Shown here in pieces: positions 31,621 to 41,307 of a DNA stretch of 64,000 bases. The number at the start of each line of letters is the position of its first letter. Positions within the stretch are counted from its first letter, which is position 1. The notes under the pieces are model-generated. The model was not told the origin of the DNA. It worked only from the letters and a program-made list of their open reading frames with translations, and searched no databases. The DNA is from Nitrobacteraceae bacterium AZCC 2146 (lineage in GTDB: Bacteria > Pseudomonadota > Alphaproteobacteria > Rhizobiales > Xanthobacteraceae): contig JBAGRP010000001.1 of the NCBI GenBank assembly GCA_036924855.1, positions 7,242,001 to 7,306,000 on the forward strand. The letters run 5' to 3'. A program made the translations under genes and the position numbers.

Positions 31621-31867
31621 CGAGAACGGTGGCTTCTGGGATCATGTGCCGCCTCCGGTCGTGGATCGGTGGAGACCCGGATTGCGCGTGCCGACCCTGA
31701 TCATTTCTCCGTTCGCCCGGCGCGGCTTCGTGGATCACACGTTCTACGACACCACCTCGATCTTGAAGATGATCGAGAGCCGTTATGGCTTGGCGCCGTT
31801 GGGGGAGCGCGACGCCCCACGCCAACGATCTGCTTAACAGCCTCGACCTGTACAGCCCCGCCCGCTG
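31580..31867 (+). pseudogene. C-terminal remnant of a phospholipase C / acid phosphatase
   Basis: The frame STVIVVTYDENGGFWDHV...RVPTLIISPFARRGFVDHT is the C-terminal catalytic part of the phosphoesterase family (bacterial phospholipase C, AcpA). The N-terminal two thirds are gone, replaced by the GlcG-type gene. Near 31815 the frame shifts again: the expected ending ANDLLNSLDLYSPA is found in another frame. It is a clear pseudogene with two lesions. Confidence 0.85.
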
Positions 31868-32737
31868 ATCCGTCGGCGCCACAACCCTATTCTGTGGCGG
31901 GGACGCGAATCATGGCGACGCCATCGAGCCGGCTTGGCTTCTGCGCGTGGGACAGCCGAAGGGAGCCGACGGGGTTGAGCAGCACGGTCGATGCGAACGA
32001 TACGCGAGAGCGCGGTGTCTCGGTGACCCACTCGGTCGCAACACATGGGTCGGGTGCACCATGTCAATCTAGCTGGTCTTTTCAGGATCAGTCCATTTGT
32101 GGGCCTCAAGAACTGTTATATTCGCCTGCAAGAAGGCAAGAAAATTTACATGGAAAATTAAAAAACCAAGATCGATTAGTTTAAGCGTAGCTTCCCATGA
32201 GCTTTCACTCGTCACGGATCTCGCTCGCGCGCCCCCATGAATAACCAAAGGTCGGTGCTGTCGGTGTTTTGCTCTCGGTCGGACGCCGTTCGAGCAATGG
32301 ATCAATCGTAGGCGTGGCTTTGACATATCAATTCCCAGATTTGTGGTCGACCAGACGACGATCGTTAAGCAAGCGGGTTTGACAATGCAGATATTTCGGC
32401 GCCCCACGACACCTTCGTCGATATTGCTTCGATAGGACGTGGGGAGAGAGATGGACCCGGACCATTGAACGGAGGTTAGATCTGTACGTTACATTTGGTT
32501 GAGAAGAGTATACCTAGGTCTAGGATCGCCTGGGCCCTTGCGAGTGATGGGAACACCGCACCTCGTTCGGCGGCCACCTAGCGACATCGGTCGGTCAGCC
32601 GGGTGACGCTGTTGTTCAATGATGGCGTTTGAGTTGGGCTGGCGGCTCACCTGGGAGAGCGAGCGTTCGGCTGTTCGCCAGGTGAGCCCTTAAGGTTGTG
32701 AAGCCGCGCGCCGGCAGCTTCCGAAACAGCTCACCAT
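31868..32737. other. 870-base degenerate region without recognisable gene
   Basis: Several short frames exist on both strands but none has protein-like composition and a start. The part around 32100-32180 is AT-rich (GGAAAATTAAAAAACCAAGA), unlike the flanks. On the minus strand 31905-32050 a segment reads FASTVLLNPVGSLRLSHAQK, possibly the tail of a lost protein. I see no RNA gene or repeat. Confidence 0.4.
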
Positions 32738-32949
32738 TCAGGAGGGGCAGGTGTACGGCCAGTTGTATGTCGAGTAATACGGGCAACCATAGCCGTAGTC
32801 GTAAAAGCCACCGCGGGCGAAATGACGTCTTCCATAGCCATAACCATAGTGAAGCCGCCGCCTCCGCCACCGCGTGCCTGTGCACCCGTCGCAAGCAGAG
32901 ACCCGGCAAGCAGGGCGGTTGCCAATATCTTCGTCATTCGTCCAGTCAT
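32738..32949 (-). pseudogene. Small Gly/Tyr-rich secreted protein, frameshifted
   Basis: It starts MTGRMTKILATALLAGSLL, a good signal peptide, with AAAGGAAAA upstream, and continues ARGGGGGG. After the Gly run the natural continuation HYGYGYGRRHFARGGFYDYG is in a different frame, ending CPS-stop at 32738. A single indel inside the glycine codons explains this. In the present frame a meaningless tail is made. Intact relatives are common, uncharacterised Gly-rich exported proteins of rhizobia. Confidence 0.75.
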
Positions 32950-33207
32950 TAGATTTTCCTTTCGACGGGCAGAACCATCAGCGATCACTGGATCTCTCGC
33001 CTCATATGGCCACGCGGCTCGCAATCGCTAAATTTCGAAGGCAGTAATCGGAGCAGCCGATCGTGCATCAGCACAGAAAAGGACGCTGCCGATCAGCCGC
33101 GCAGGATCGATAAACACGGACCGATGCTCCTGACAGCGTCGCCATAGTGAATACCGACCTGACGCGCCGGCTCAGCGCGTTGGTGGTGCGTCAGTGCCCT
33201 GGTCAGG

Positions 33208-33560
33208 GTAAGCGGTGTTCCGCGACCACCTTCCGGATGATGTCGTGATCTGCGAGTCTGCGGTCCGGTTTTGACCGTTAGGCTTAGAATGGACACTGAA
33301 CATATTGCTATCACGGAGCCAGTCCGCCGGCTGGAAGTGTTCACCGGCGCCGGGCGGCGACGGACATGGCGTGATGAAGACAAAGCCCGGATTGTCGCTG
33401 AGATCGCGACGAGCGGAGACTCGGTCTGTGCCGTGGCTCGACGCCATGGATTATCACCGCAGCAGTTGTTTAGCTGGCGACGTCAATTGCGAGATTCCGA
33501 GGCTGAACGTTCTGAGGCTGACGGGCTGCAGTTCGTGCCGGCAGTTGTGGATGCGGGATC
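33208..33560 (+). mobile_element. IS66-family element, left end only
   Basis: The tip GTAAGCGGTGTTCCGCGACC at 33208 matches the usual IS66 end (GTAAGCG). It is followed 81 bases later by tnpA. Homology stops near 33557, where the antisense phosphatase remnant begins. tnpB, tnpC and the right end are absent. Confidence 0.75.
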
Positions 33561-33618
33561 GTCGCACCTGTCTGTGTCGTCCAAGCAAACTCGCGTGACC
33601 TCGCGTGAGGATCAATAA
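33289..33618 (+). pseudogene. IS66 TnpA, truncated
   Basis: The HTH_Tnp_1-type domain is intact (RRRTWRDEDKARIVAEI, VARRHGLSPQQLFSWRRQL). After VPAVVDAG, near residue 90, the sequence leaves the family and reads antisense through a phosphatase gene to a chance stop. TnpA alone cannot move the element. Confidence 0.8.
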
Positions 33619-34317
33619 CAAGTGCCGTAAGGTGGCCGGTCCCATAAGCTCCAGTATCCTGTGCGATACGATTCCTGGTGACGAATGGTCGGCGCGACTC
33701 CGTGATCGTGTGCCCGTGGACGACGACGTGTGAGAAGGGGGCCGCGTACTCCAGAAACGGCTTCCGAATTGTCAGACAGTCAGCAGGTTTCTGCTCGTGG
33801 ATCGATCGATCCGGATGAATTCCCGCGTGCACGAATGCGAATGGATCGATTTCAATGAGAGAGGCTTTCTCGAGAAGCGAAACATGGTGCTGATAGTCGA
33901 GCTTGATAGCGGCCCTGGCCATGCTGACGTCGGCTTCATAATCGTAATTGTAGAGGGTGGTGAGGCCTCCATTGCGAATCCAAAATCAAACATGGCGGGA
34001 TCCGGGTCGTCCGTTCCAAGGATACGGAGAAAATAGTCGTCGTGGTTGCCTAGAAGTAGTTTTGACTTCGGCCAACGGTCCAACGTGGACGCGACGAGAT
34101 CGAGGCAGCCTTTGCTGTCGGACCCTCTGTCAACAAGGTCCCCGAGGAATATGACTCGAACCGCGTCGGATTTGATGAAGTCGAGCAACGACGAAAGTAA
34201 AGTGGAGCGCGGAAAACAAACGGCGCCGTATTCCGGAAGTAAATCTGCTCTTCGTCGCGCTGATAGGCGGGAGTGCGGGTGCAATCGCAGGTCAACAGGT
34301 CGTTCGGCACAAGACAT
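33556..34317 (-). pseudogene. Calcineurin-type Ser/Thr protein phosphatase, frameshifted
   Basis: Metallophosphatase motifs are visible: VIFLGDLVDRGSDSKG, LLLGNHDDYF, and later FAFVHAGIHPDRS and VVVHGHT. The first two lie in one frame and the last two in another. One base is missing near 33990 (DFGF should read DFWIRNGG). The first motif (GDIHG) is also degraded, so there is probably a second lesion at the N-terminus. The C-terminus abuts the IS66 fragment. It cannot make an active PrpA/Ap4A-hydrolase-like enzyme. Confidence 0.85.
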
Positions 34318-34442
34318 GGAAAGAATTCGATTGTCGTCATGTCGTCGCGATTGTGGCTCTGTCAATTCCGACGGTGAGGCGCGGAATATTCCAGGCGCTG
34401 GGCATTCGTTAGATCTTGGTCGCGAGAAGCCGGAGGGGTCCG

Positions 34443-34660
34443 GGCACGATCGATAAGCCGATGGTTGCGGAAATGCTGGCCAAAGGAACCTGAGGCGATG
34501 AAGGAAATCTTGAGAGATCAGCCGATCGGTCGGCTTGGACGACCGGAGGGGATCGCTTCCGCGGTCCTATGGCTGTGCGGACCTGGCTCAAGCTTCGTGA
34601 TCGGTCACGCACTTGTGGTCGACGGAGGGTTTACCGCTGAAGGTTCTTTATCGGGGTTGC
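34443..34660 (+). pseudogene. C-terminal remnant of a short-chain dehydrogenase
   Basis: The tail of a classical SDR is visible: MVAEMLAK in one frame, then EAMKEILRDQPIGRLGRPEG and FVIGHALVVDGGFTA in the next. A one-base insertion near 34484 separates them. The Rossmann fold and the catalytic Tyr-Lys are missing. It is a dead fragment. Confidence 0.8.
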
Positions 34661-34778
34661 CGTATCCTTGTTGTGTTGCGCCGACGAAAATTGCACCGAG
34701 TGACGGCGAGCGACCACGAAATATGTTCGCGCTCACGTCCTCACCGCAGCAGTAGCTTATGAAGAGCGAGAAACAATC

Positions 34779-35105
34779 ATGATCAAAATCAAGATCAACG
34801 GCCAGGATCAAGCTTGGGATGGCGATCCGGATTTGCCGCTGCTCTGGTTGTTGCGGGACGAAATCGGATTGACAGGCACCAAGTTCGGCTGCGGTCAGGC
34901 CCTCTGCGGCGCCTGCACCGTGATCGTCGACAAGCAGGCCGTGCGCGCCTGCGTCACGTCGGTCTCCGACGTGGCTGATCGTGAAGTCACGACCGTCGAG
35001 GGTTTGCATCCAACTGGTGATCACCCGGTGCAAAAGGCCTGGCGTCAGGTCAACGTCCCACAATGCGGTTACTGCCAATCCGGCCAGATCATGCAGGCGG
35101 TCGCA
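34779..35105 (+). pseudogene. Isoquinoline 1-oxidoreductase-type [2Fe-2S] subunit, truncated
   Basis: The N-terminal ferredoxin domain is complete ([13 protein letters not shown]) and the second cluster domain begins ([12 protein letters not shown]) but stops before its CRC motif. The start has a weak site (GAGCGAGAAA). The sequence then jumps at about 35105 into the next gene's C-terminus, so a deletion removed the end of this subunit and most of its partner. Confidence 0.8.
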
Positions 35106-35107
35106 CT

Positions 35108-35566
35108 GCCGCGATCAAGGGCCGCGACGCCTTCAAGGTTGTCTGGGAAGATGGTGCCAACGCCAGCTACGATTCAGTCGCTTACCGCAAGCAGACGAAG
35201 CGAAATTCGGCAATCAGGACACCCGATCAACCCCATACCGAGTTCGAACGGCGCAATCCGGAACGCATTCAATCCCAGATCGAAGGTGCGGCAATCATGG
35301 GCCTGAGTCTGGCGAAGTACGGGGAGGTCACGTTTAAGAACGGCAAGGTGGAGCAGGGCAACTTCGACACCTTCCCAGTGATCCGGATGGATGAATCACC
35401 GATAGTGACCCACGTGCACATCGTCCCGCCGGATTCCGATGCACCGTCGAGCGGCGTGGGCGAACCGGGTGTGCCACCGTTCGCGCCTGCATTGACCAAT
35501 GCGATCTTTGCCGCAACAGGTAAACGCATCCGTGCGCTTCCGATCGGCAAGCAATTGGAGACGTGA
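35108..35566 (+). pseudogene. Molybdopterin subunit of an IorB-type oxidoreductase, C-terminal remnant
   Basis: The frame [20 protein letters not shown] begins mid-protein. Near 35260 a further internal deletion joins it to [20 protein letters not shown]. The C-terminus [20 protein letters not shown], carrying the active-site Glu, is intact to its stop. With the preceding remnant it once formed a two-subunit aldehyde/isoquinoline oxidoreductase. Confidence 0.8.
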
Positions 35567-35837
35567 ACGAGAAGTGCATTCTGCCAAGGGGTACGACAGC
35601 AGGCGATCATATACTCTCGACCGCTTCACCCTCTACCGAATTCGCGTGATCTTCGCTCGCCGATACAACTTTTCGAGATTCGACCCCTTTCCGCACCTCA
35701 GTGAGCGATATCATACTTGCTTCGACGATCTTCCGAGCACAGTCCATGCAGTATCGGTCCCAGCCTCGACCAGCTCGCACATTGAGCCGCAAATCGCCTT
35801 GACGGCGTCACCGTCGCCAGGGAGATTGAGTTCGTTT

Positions 35838-36005
35838 GGCGATCGCCGCGCCTATGTCAAACAGGTTCTCGTGCCGACACTGCGCAAGAACGACATCGTC
35901 TTTATGGACAACTTGCGTACCCATAGGATCGACGGGGTAGCGGTGGCGATCGTGGCAGCCGGCGCCAAGGTGCGCTATCTGCCCAGGATCCACGAACAGA
36001 TCGAC
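35838..36005 (+). pseudogene. IS630-family transposase remnant
   Basis: About 55 codons match the DDE domain end: RAYVKQVLVPTLRKNDIVFM, DNLRTHRIDGV and AAGAKVRYLP. The usual continuation (SPDLNPIE) is replaced. No element ends are visible. Confidence 0.7.
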
Positions 36006-36532
36006 TGTGGTTTGTCTGATACGCCTGCAGCGGTCCCAGTTGGGCCAGTACGAATGGTAGAGACGGTCGTCGACAAGTCGCCATTGCCCCGTCGGGCAGC
36101 GCCGAACGCTCCGCGGCCGCGTATACCTTGTCGAAAGTGAATAAGACGAGGTCCGCGGAATTTCGCGTCCGTCGCCCAAAGGCTCGCGTAAGTAGGAAAC
36201 TCGCTAGGTATAAAGTGAACTCCGAGTCAGCGATCCGTCGCAGAGCGATCACCCAGGGGCGTCACCTAAATCGTTCGGCACGAAATCCGGAGCGACAACG
36301 CGCGCCAAGGTATCGAGGGTCGAAGCACTCGCGAAACCTTCCTCGCAGAGGCAACTCCCGACGACTTTGGAATCCGAACAGGCTTCAGAAAGCCAGGTCT
36401 TTGCCGCGCTTGGCGGCAGCGCTTCGCCGCTGTCGAGAAGACGAACGAGTCGTCTCAGCACGTTCTCGCGGCCGAACGCGGCACAGGCCTCTCGGATGAC
36501 GCCACCAACCGACGGGATCCTCCCGCCCAATG
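36006..36532. other. Degenerate region between IS630 remnant and hxlR
   Basis: 527 bases. A 96-codon minus-strand frame (36249-36539) begins with ATG inside the end of hxlR and contains GGVIREACAAFGRENVLRRL, which looks partly protein-like. I recognise no family and see no ribosome site. Nothing else is supported. Confidence 0.35.
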
Positions 36533-36961
36533 TCACCAACGCGGCTTATTCGCCTGTCGGGCCTCGTATTGTCTGCGGGCCTCGACCATCGCAGGACGGT
36601 GCTCGGTCGCCCAGTCGTGGAGCGCCTTCAGCGGATCCCGGAGGCTTCGCCCGAGATCGGTCAGCTCGTAGTCCACCCGGGGCGGAATCGTCGGAAAGAC
36701 GGTGCGGGTGACGAGGCCGTCCTTCTCCAGTCCCTTGAGCGTCAACGTAAGCATGCGCTGAGAGATGCCGTCGATCACCCGCCGGATCTCGTTGTAGCGC
36801 ATCGACCCATGGAAGAGAGTGCCGACGACCATCACGGTCCACTTGTCGCCGATGCGTGCCAAGGTGTCGGCGATTTCGCGGCCCGCGGACTGGCAGGCCT
36901 CGTGCGGATCCTGCCGGGAACCTGGCGGATCGCGACGGACAGAAATGTGCGCGTGGCTCAA
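36533..36961 (-). CDS. HxlR-family transcriptional regulator
   Basis: 142 residues using a TTG start preceded by AAGGAGG, which fits much better than any in-frame ATG. The winged helix is typical: IGDKWTVMVVGTLFHGSMRY, then RRVIDGISQRMLTLTLKGLE and DGLVTRTVFPTIPPRVDYEL. Two Cys-type sensors (YodB, HypR) in this family react to quinones or hypochlorite; here a Cys (EACQSAG) lies near the N-terminus. It is divergent from azoR with a 129-base gap and probably controls it. Confidence 0.85.
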   Translation of the reverse strand: MSHAHISVRRDPPGSRQDPHEACQSAGREIADTLARIGDKWTVMVVGTLFHGSMRYNEIRRVIDGISQRMLTLTLKGLEKDGLVTRTVFPTIPPRVDYELTDLGRSLRDPLKALHDWATEHRPAMVEARRQYEARQANKPRW

Positions 36962-37090
36962 GAATGTGCCTCCTTGCGGGAATTCAGGCGGCCTGCATCT
37001 TAGCGTAACGAACAGAATGTGCCTAGGGCGCCGAAGGAGCACCGGCGGCTGCTGCGCGGCATGTTCGACAGCGAAGAGGATGTACCAGCC

Positions 37091-37699
37091 ATGAAGCTTC
37101 TCCACGTCGACTCCAGCATCACCGGAAACGAATCCATCAGCCGTCGTCTGACCGCGGACATCGTCGCTCACCTCCGTGCCGGACGGCCAGACATCGAGGT
37201 CGTCTATCGCGATCTCGACGCGCTGCCCGTTCCGCACCAGTCCGCAGCCCTGATGGCGGCGCGCTCCGGAGCAGCGGCCGGGGACAATATGCGGGCCGAG
37301 GTCGCCGCCGCCGACACAGCGCTTGAAGACTTCCTCTCCGCCGACATCGTCGTCATCGGCGCCCCGATGTACAACTTCGGCATCCCGAGCCAGCTCAAGG
37401 CGTGGATAGATCACCTCGCCGTGCCGGGGAAAACTTTCACATACAGCGAGGCAGGCGCCGCAGGCCTATGCGGGGACAAGCGCCTCATCGTCGCCTCGAC
37501 GCGCGGCGGCATCTACTCGGCGCAGTCGCCCAAGGCGGCCCACGACCACCAGGAGAGCTACCTCAAGGGCTTCTTCGCCGTCATCGGCGTCACCGACATA
37601 AGCTTCGTCCGGGCCGAAGGCGTCCGCATGGGCGACCAACTGAAGGAGCAGGCGCTCGCCGTCGCACGCGAGGAGACATCCGCGCTGCGTGCGGCTTGA
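37091..37699 (+). CDS. azoR: FMN-dependent NADH-azoreductase / quinone reductase
   Basis: 202 residues. The flavodoxin-like fold has the family motifs DSSITGNESISRRLT (FMN phosphate loop) and GAPMYNFGIPSQLKAWIDH (flavin contact), and later ASTRGGIYS. AzoR reduces quinones and azo dyes by two electrons and protects from thiol-reactive quinones. It is divergently paired with an HxlR regulator, as in other bacteria where such regulators sense quinones. Confidence 0.92.
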   Translation: MKLLHVDSSITGNESISRRLTADIVAHLRAGRPDIEVVYRDLDALPVPHQSAALMAARSGAAAGDNMRAEVAAADTALEDFLSADIVVIGAPMYNFGIPSQLKAWIDHLAVPGKTFTYSEAGAAGLCGDKRLIVASTRGGIYSAQSPKAAHDHQESYLKGFFAVIGVTDISFVRAEGVRMGDQLKEQALAVAREETSALRAA

Positions 37700-37964
37700 C
37701 AGCCCGAGGCGATCGCGAGTGCGGTCGCCATTTCGCCAGGCGCGAGGATGCCTTCATCATCGGTGCCGAGATGGACGGCGCTCGTCGATTGGCCTGAGGG
37801 GATTCCGCTCAGCATAATGTGGCCGAAGAGCAAACAGACGCTGCCGAAGGTTTCGACGTTGGTTGATCTCCTCGCATGTTCGCTTGGAGCGAACCAAACC
37901 GGGTTGCTTGCGCCGACATCCTGAAAAAAGTCGAGCAGCTTCTGGCGGCGCAAAGCGGTCCCTT

Positions 37965-38660
37965 CTATGAGCCGCTGTTTCGAGCTTTCCGATCTTGGAC
38001 CTGTCGATCCGCTGGGCTAAAGTCCGCATAATCCGGCGACATCGCGAGTGACGGATCGCGGTCGCGGAGCTGTTTGGCCACGATCGAGCGCAGCCAACGG
38101 ACCGCCGGATCGTTCTCCATTCTCCGATGCCAGAACTGCTTGAGCTCGATGAGCGGGATGTTGACCGGGGGAGGCAATAGCTTCAACCCGCTGTCGGCAT
38201 ACCATGCGCCGAGCGAAAGCGGTACGGTCGCGATCATGTCGCTGTTCGCGATCATCTGCGGCACGCTCATGAAGTGCGGAAGATGAAGTAGTACCCGACG
38301 CTCCAATTTGAGATCGCGGATCCGACGCTCGAATATTTCCTGGCTGCGGCCGTCCTGGTTCACGACGAGGTGGTCCGCGGCAAGGAATTCGTCGAGCGAA
38401 AGCGTTTCGCCGATTGTCGGATGGTTTTTGCTTACGATGCAGACGAAGGGATGATCGAAAAGACCTTCCGCCACAATGCCTGCTCCGGTCAGATCCGGAA
38501 AATATCCAATCGCAAGATCGATGTCGCCGCGTTCCAGCGAGTTCTCCAACTGATCGTGGGAGGACGTGACGCAGCGCATGCTCGCTTTCGGGGCCAATGT
38601 CCGTAGTCTCGCGAGCAGCGGCGGAACGAAGATCATGATGCCGCGGCGCGGACTGGGAAG
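37965..38660 (-). pseudogene. LysR-type regulator lacking its DNA-binding domain
   Basis: The substrate-binding domain is well kept (MRCVTSSHDQLENSLERGD, DHPFVCIVSKNHPTI, DNDPAVRW-like end), about 230 codons. Upstream of LPPLL-like FVPPLLARLRT the frame no longer matches LysR and no helix-turn-helix is found. The N-terminal third has been lost or scrambled. The gene is probably inactive. Confidence 0.65.
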
Positions 38661-38952
38661 AAACGGCATGATCTCGCTAAGCAAACCTTTGCGCGGAAAG
38701 ACACCTGCTACCTGCATCGCCGAAGCGGAATCGCGCCTCCACGCCTGTCGGGTTGATTTTGTCCTACCAGTGGCACACTGGGGCGCGCCGACAAGCTGAG
38801 TACCCACACGGCCACCCTCGGATTTCTTGAGACGCTCTCCAATCCCTTCTGGCACTATCGGCAAACTGAAGATGGCGCGGATCGGAAACGCCCCGACGAT
38901 CGCTCGAGTACGTCATCGAAACGTTGCCGCGGTTTGCCGTGGAAGACCGCAG

Positions 38953-39873
38953 TCAAACGTGCCGCGAAAACTCCTCCGGCTGCTGCATCACCTTTTTTAT
39001 CGTGGCACGTATCCAAGCATGCCCGGCATCTTCATCATGGCGAGGATGCCAGACCGCGTCGATCGCAAGCTCCACCTCCTCGATCGGCAAACGTTTGACG
39101 ACACACGCCGTGGCGAACGGACGTGTCTGCGTCCAGCGGCGCGGAAGCACCGCCACAAGATCCGTCGTGGTGACAATGGGATGAACATCGAGCCAGCTGG
39201 GCACGAGCATTGCGATATCTCGCTTGAGACCGCGACGCGCCAAGGCATCGTCGATCAGGTTGGTGCCGATTGCGCTGGTTGCGACTTTCAGATGAACGAG
39301 TGAGACATACCTTTCCAGCGTCAACTCCAGCTTGGCCAATGAATGCCGCTTGCTCATGACCACGACGAATTCATCCTCGAAAACGCGCAGGCGGCTGTAT
39401 TTTGACAGGCCGCTGGTATCCGGCCCGAGACGAACGTGAATCTCATCCCCGACCAAATCTTCGCCGGCCTCGCTGAAGTGGCCGACATCCAGACGCGCGC
39501 CGGGCGCCTCCGTTCGCATGACACGGCACAACCGGCCGAGCAGAAAGCTCGATACATAATCTGAAACGCGCAGCCGGAAGACCCGGTTCGATGTCGCGGG
39601 ATCGAAGTCTCCGCGTTGATTGACCATCGATTGGATCTGCGCAAGCACCACACGAAGTTCTTCAGCCAGCTGAATTGCCCGCGCCGTCAGATCCATGCCG
39701 CCTGCAGATCGCATCAGCAGATCGTCGCCGAACAGAGTCCGAAGCCTGCGGAGCGCGTGGCTGACGGCCGACTGCGTCAGACCGAGCCGATGTGCCGCGC
39801 GTGTCACGCTGCGTTCGGTAATGAGCGCATCGAGAATGACCAGAAGGTTAAGATCGATATTGCGTATATTCAT
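38953..39873 (-). CDS. LysR-family regulator (NodD-like group)
   Basis: 306 residues. It starts MNIRNIDLNLLVILDALITE with the helix-turn-helix TRAAHRLGLTQSAVSHALRR, and has a full ligand-binding domain. The beginning resembles the NodD/NahR/LeuO subgroup, whose members respond to aromatic compounds. It is divergent from the MFS-led operon, with an AT-rich palindromic intergenic region between; control of that operon and of itself is the natural reading. Confidence 0.9.
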   Translation of the reverse strand: MNIRNIDLNLLVILDALITERSVTRAAHRLGLTQSAVSHALRRLRTLFGDDLLMRSAGGMDLTARAIQLAEELRVVLAQIQSMVNQRGDFDPATSNRVFRLRVSDYVSSFLLGRLCRVMRTEAPGARLDVGHFSEAGEDLVGDEIHVRLGPDTSGLSKYSRLRVFEDEFVVVMSKRHSLAKLELTLERYVSLVHLKVATSAIGTNLIDDALARRGLKRDIAMLVPSWLDVHPIVTTTDLVAVLPRRWTQTRPFATACVVKRLPIEEVELAIDAVWHPRHDEDAGHAWIRATIKKVMQQPEEFSRHV

Positions 39874-39896
39874 CGACAGAGCCCGGAATGAATTAA

Positions 39897-39924
39897 ATTC
39901 ATATTTAATATGAAAAATATGAAT
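39897..39924. promoter_or_regulatory. LysR-type operator between regulator and MFS operon
   Basis: Two overlapping palindromes occur here. ATTCATATTT (39897-39906) is inverted exactly at 39915-39924. TTCATATTTAATATGAA (39898-39914) is itself symmetric and contains a T-N11-A box, the LysR signature. It lies 24 bases upstream of the LysR start and about 70 bases before the MFS gene. Confidence 0.75.
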
Positions 39925-39992
39925 TAGGCAAATTTGTCAATAAATCCTATTATGGACCAACAAAAACCAAAAATTGATGAGGAGGAATGCAG

Positions 39993-41297
39993 ATGGCTGT
40001 CCAGCGACGGTACTACGTTTACGTCGGCTTGTTTCTGTTGATGTTCATCAACTATCTCGACCGCATCAACCTGTCCGTGGCGGCGAAAGACATTGCCGCC
40101 ACATATGGCCTTTCGCCCGTCGAACTCGGCTTTATGTTCTCATCCTTCCTGTGGACCTATCTCATTTTCCTCGTGCCGATGGGTCTAGCTGCCGACCGTT
40201 TTGGCGGACGTGCAATTACGTACACTACGCTCGGGCTTTGGTCGCTCGCCGGCATCTGGACCGGACTGACAACAAGCTACGCCTCGCTGTTTGCATCGCG
40301 GCTCGCGTTGGGTATCGGCGAGTCCGCTAGTTACCCGTCCGGCGGCAAAATCATTCGCGAATGGGCGCCCGCGTCCGAACGCGGCCTTGCCACCGCGTTC
40401 CTCAACTGCGGTGCTTATGCGGGGCTGTCCATCGGCTCCATTGTGGTGGCGTGGCTGATTACGAAATTTGGCTGGCGCGACTCCTTCTTCATTACAGGCG
40501 CAATGGGCCTCGTTCTCGCGGGCGTCTGGTTTCTCTATTACAGGCGGCCAGAGCAGGCCAACTGGTTGAGCACCACGGAGCGTCAGCGCATTCTCGCATC
40601 GCGCGATAGCGGGGGCAGCCAGCCCGTCGGCGACTTCAACCAGCGTCTGGCGATGCGCCACTTGCTGAGCAGCCGTTCGATGTGGTCGCTTGCGATAACC
40701 CAGGGCTGCGCCGGATACACCCTTTACCTGTTCATGACCTGGCTCCCGAATTACCTGGCTGTCAGCCGTGGCTTCGACGCGCTGAAGTCGGGATTGTTTT
40801 CGGCCGTGCCCTATGGGATGGCCGTCATCATCGGTCTCGGCCTCGGCTGGCTGAGCGACAAACTCATCGCGCGCAGCGGCGGGCACAATGGCGAACGCCG
40901 CAAACTGATCGCCGTCATTCTGCTGCTGTCGTCGGTCATTCTGGCGACCCCATTCGTGGACTCCATCTGGATGATACTGGCGCTGTTCTCGCTCTCGCTC
41001 GGCTGCGTATCGACCGCGATGGCAATGAACATCGCGCTGACCAGCGATCTGGTGACGGACGGCCGCTACAACGGCGTGGCGGTCAGCATCCTTATCATGG
41101 GCGGCAACCTGTTCGGTCTCGCCGCGCCTATCATCACCGGATACATCGTCCACGCCACAAGCGGATTCTCCGGAGCCTTTCTCATCGCCGGCGTTCTGCT
41201 GCTCACCGGAGCCGCGGTTATCACAACGGGCGCAAAACGGCCGATCGAATTCCCTGAAAGCGCATCTCCTGAACTCAAATCTCTCAAACTCGCCTGA
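39993..41297 (+). CDS. MFS transporter, anion:cation symporter (ACS) type
   Basis: 434 residues with 12 predicted helices. The ACS signature is visible: NYLDRINLSVAA in helix 1, DRFGGRAITYTTLGLWSLA after helix 2, and a long central loop. ACS members import organic anions such as phthalate, tartrate, hexuronates or galactonate. The ATG at 39993 has the better distance from GGAGGA than the one two codons earlier. It is first in a three-gene operon; the next gene follows after ten bases. Confidence 0.9.
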   Translation: MAVQRRYYVYVGLFLLMFINYLDRINLSVAAKDIAATYGLSPVELGFMFSSFLWTYLIFLVPMGLAADRFGGRAITYTTLGLWSLAGIWTGLTTSYASLFASRLALGIGESASYPSGGKIIREWAPASERGLATAFLNCGAYAGLSIGSIVVAWLITKFGWRDSFFITGAMGLVLAGVWFLYYRRPEQANWLSTTERQRILASRDSGGSQPVGDFNQRLAMRHLLSSRSMWSLAITQGCAGYTLYLFMTWLPNYLAVSRGFDALKSGLFSAVPYGMAVIIGLGLGWLSDKLIARSGGHNGERRKLIAVILLLSSVILATPFVDSIWMILALFSLSLGCVSTAMAMNIALTSDLVTDGRYNGVAVSILIMGGNLFGLAAPIITGYIVHATSGFSGAFLIAGVLLLTGAAVITTGAKRPIEFPESASPELKSLKLA

Positions 41298-41307
41298 AGG
41301 TCTCTCC

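Noticed and set aside
33772..34365. Intact Ser/Thr phosphatase gene
   Set aside because: The frame loses the family after FDFGF; the remaining motifs lie in another frame, so it is a pseudogene.
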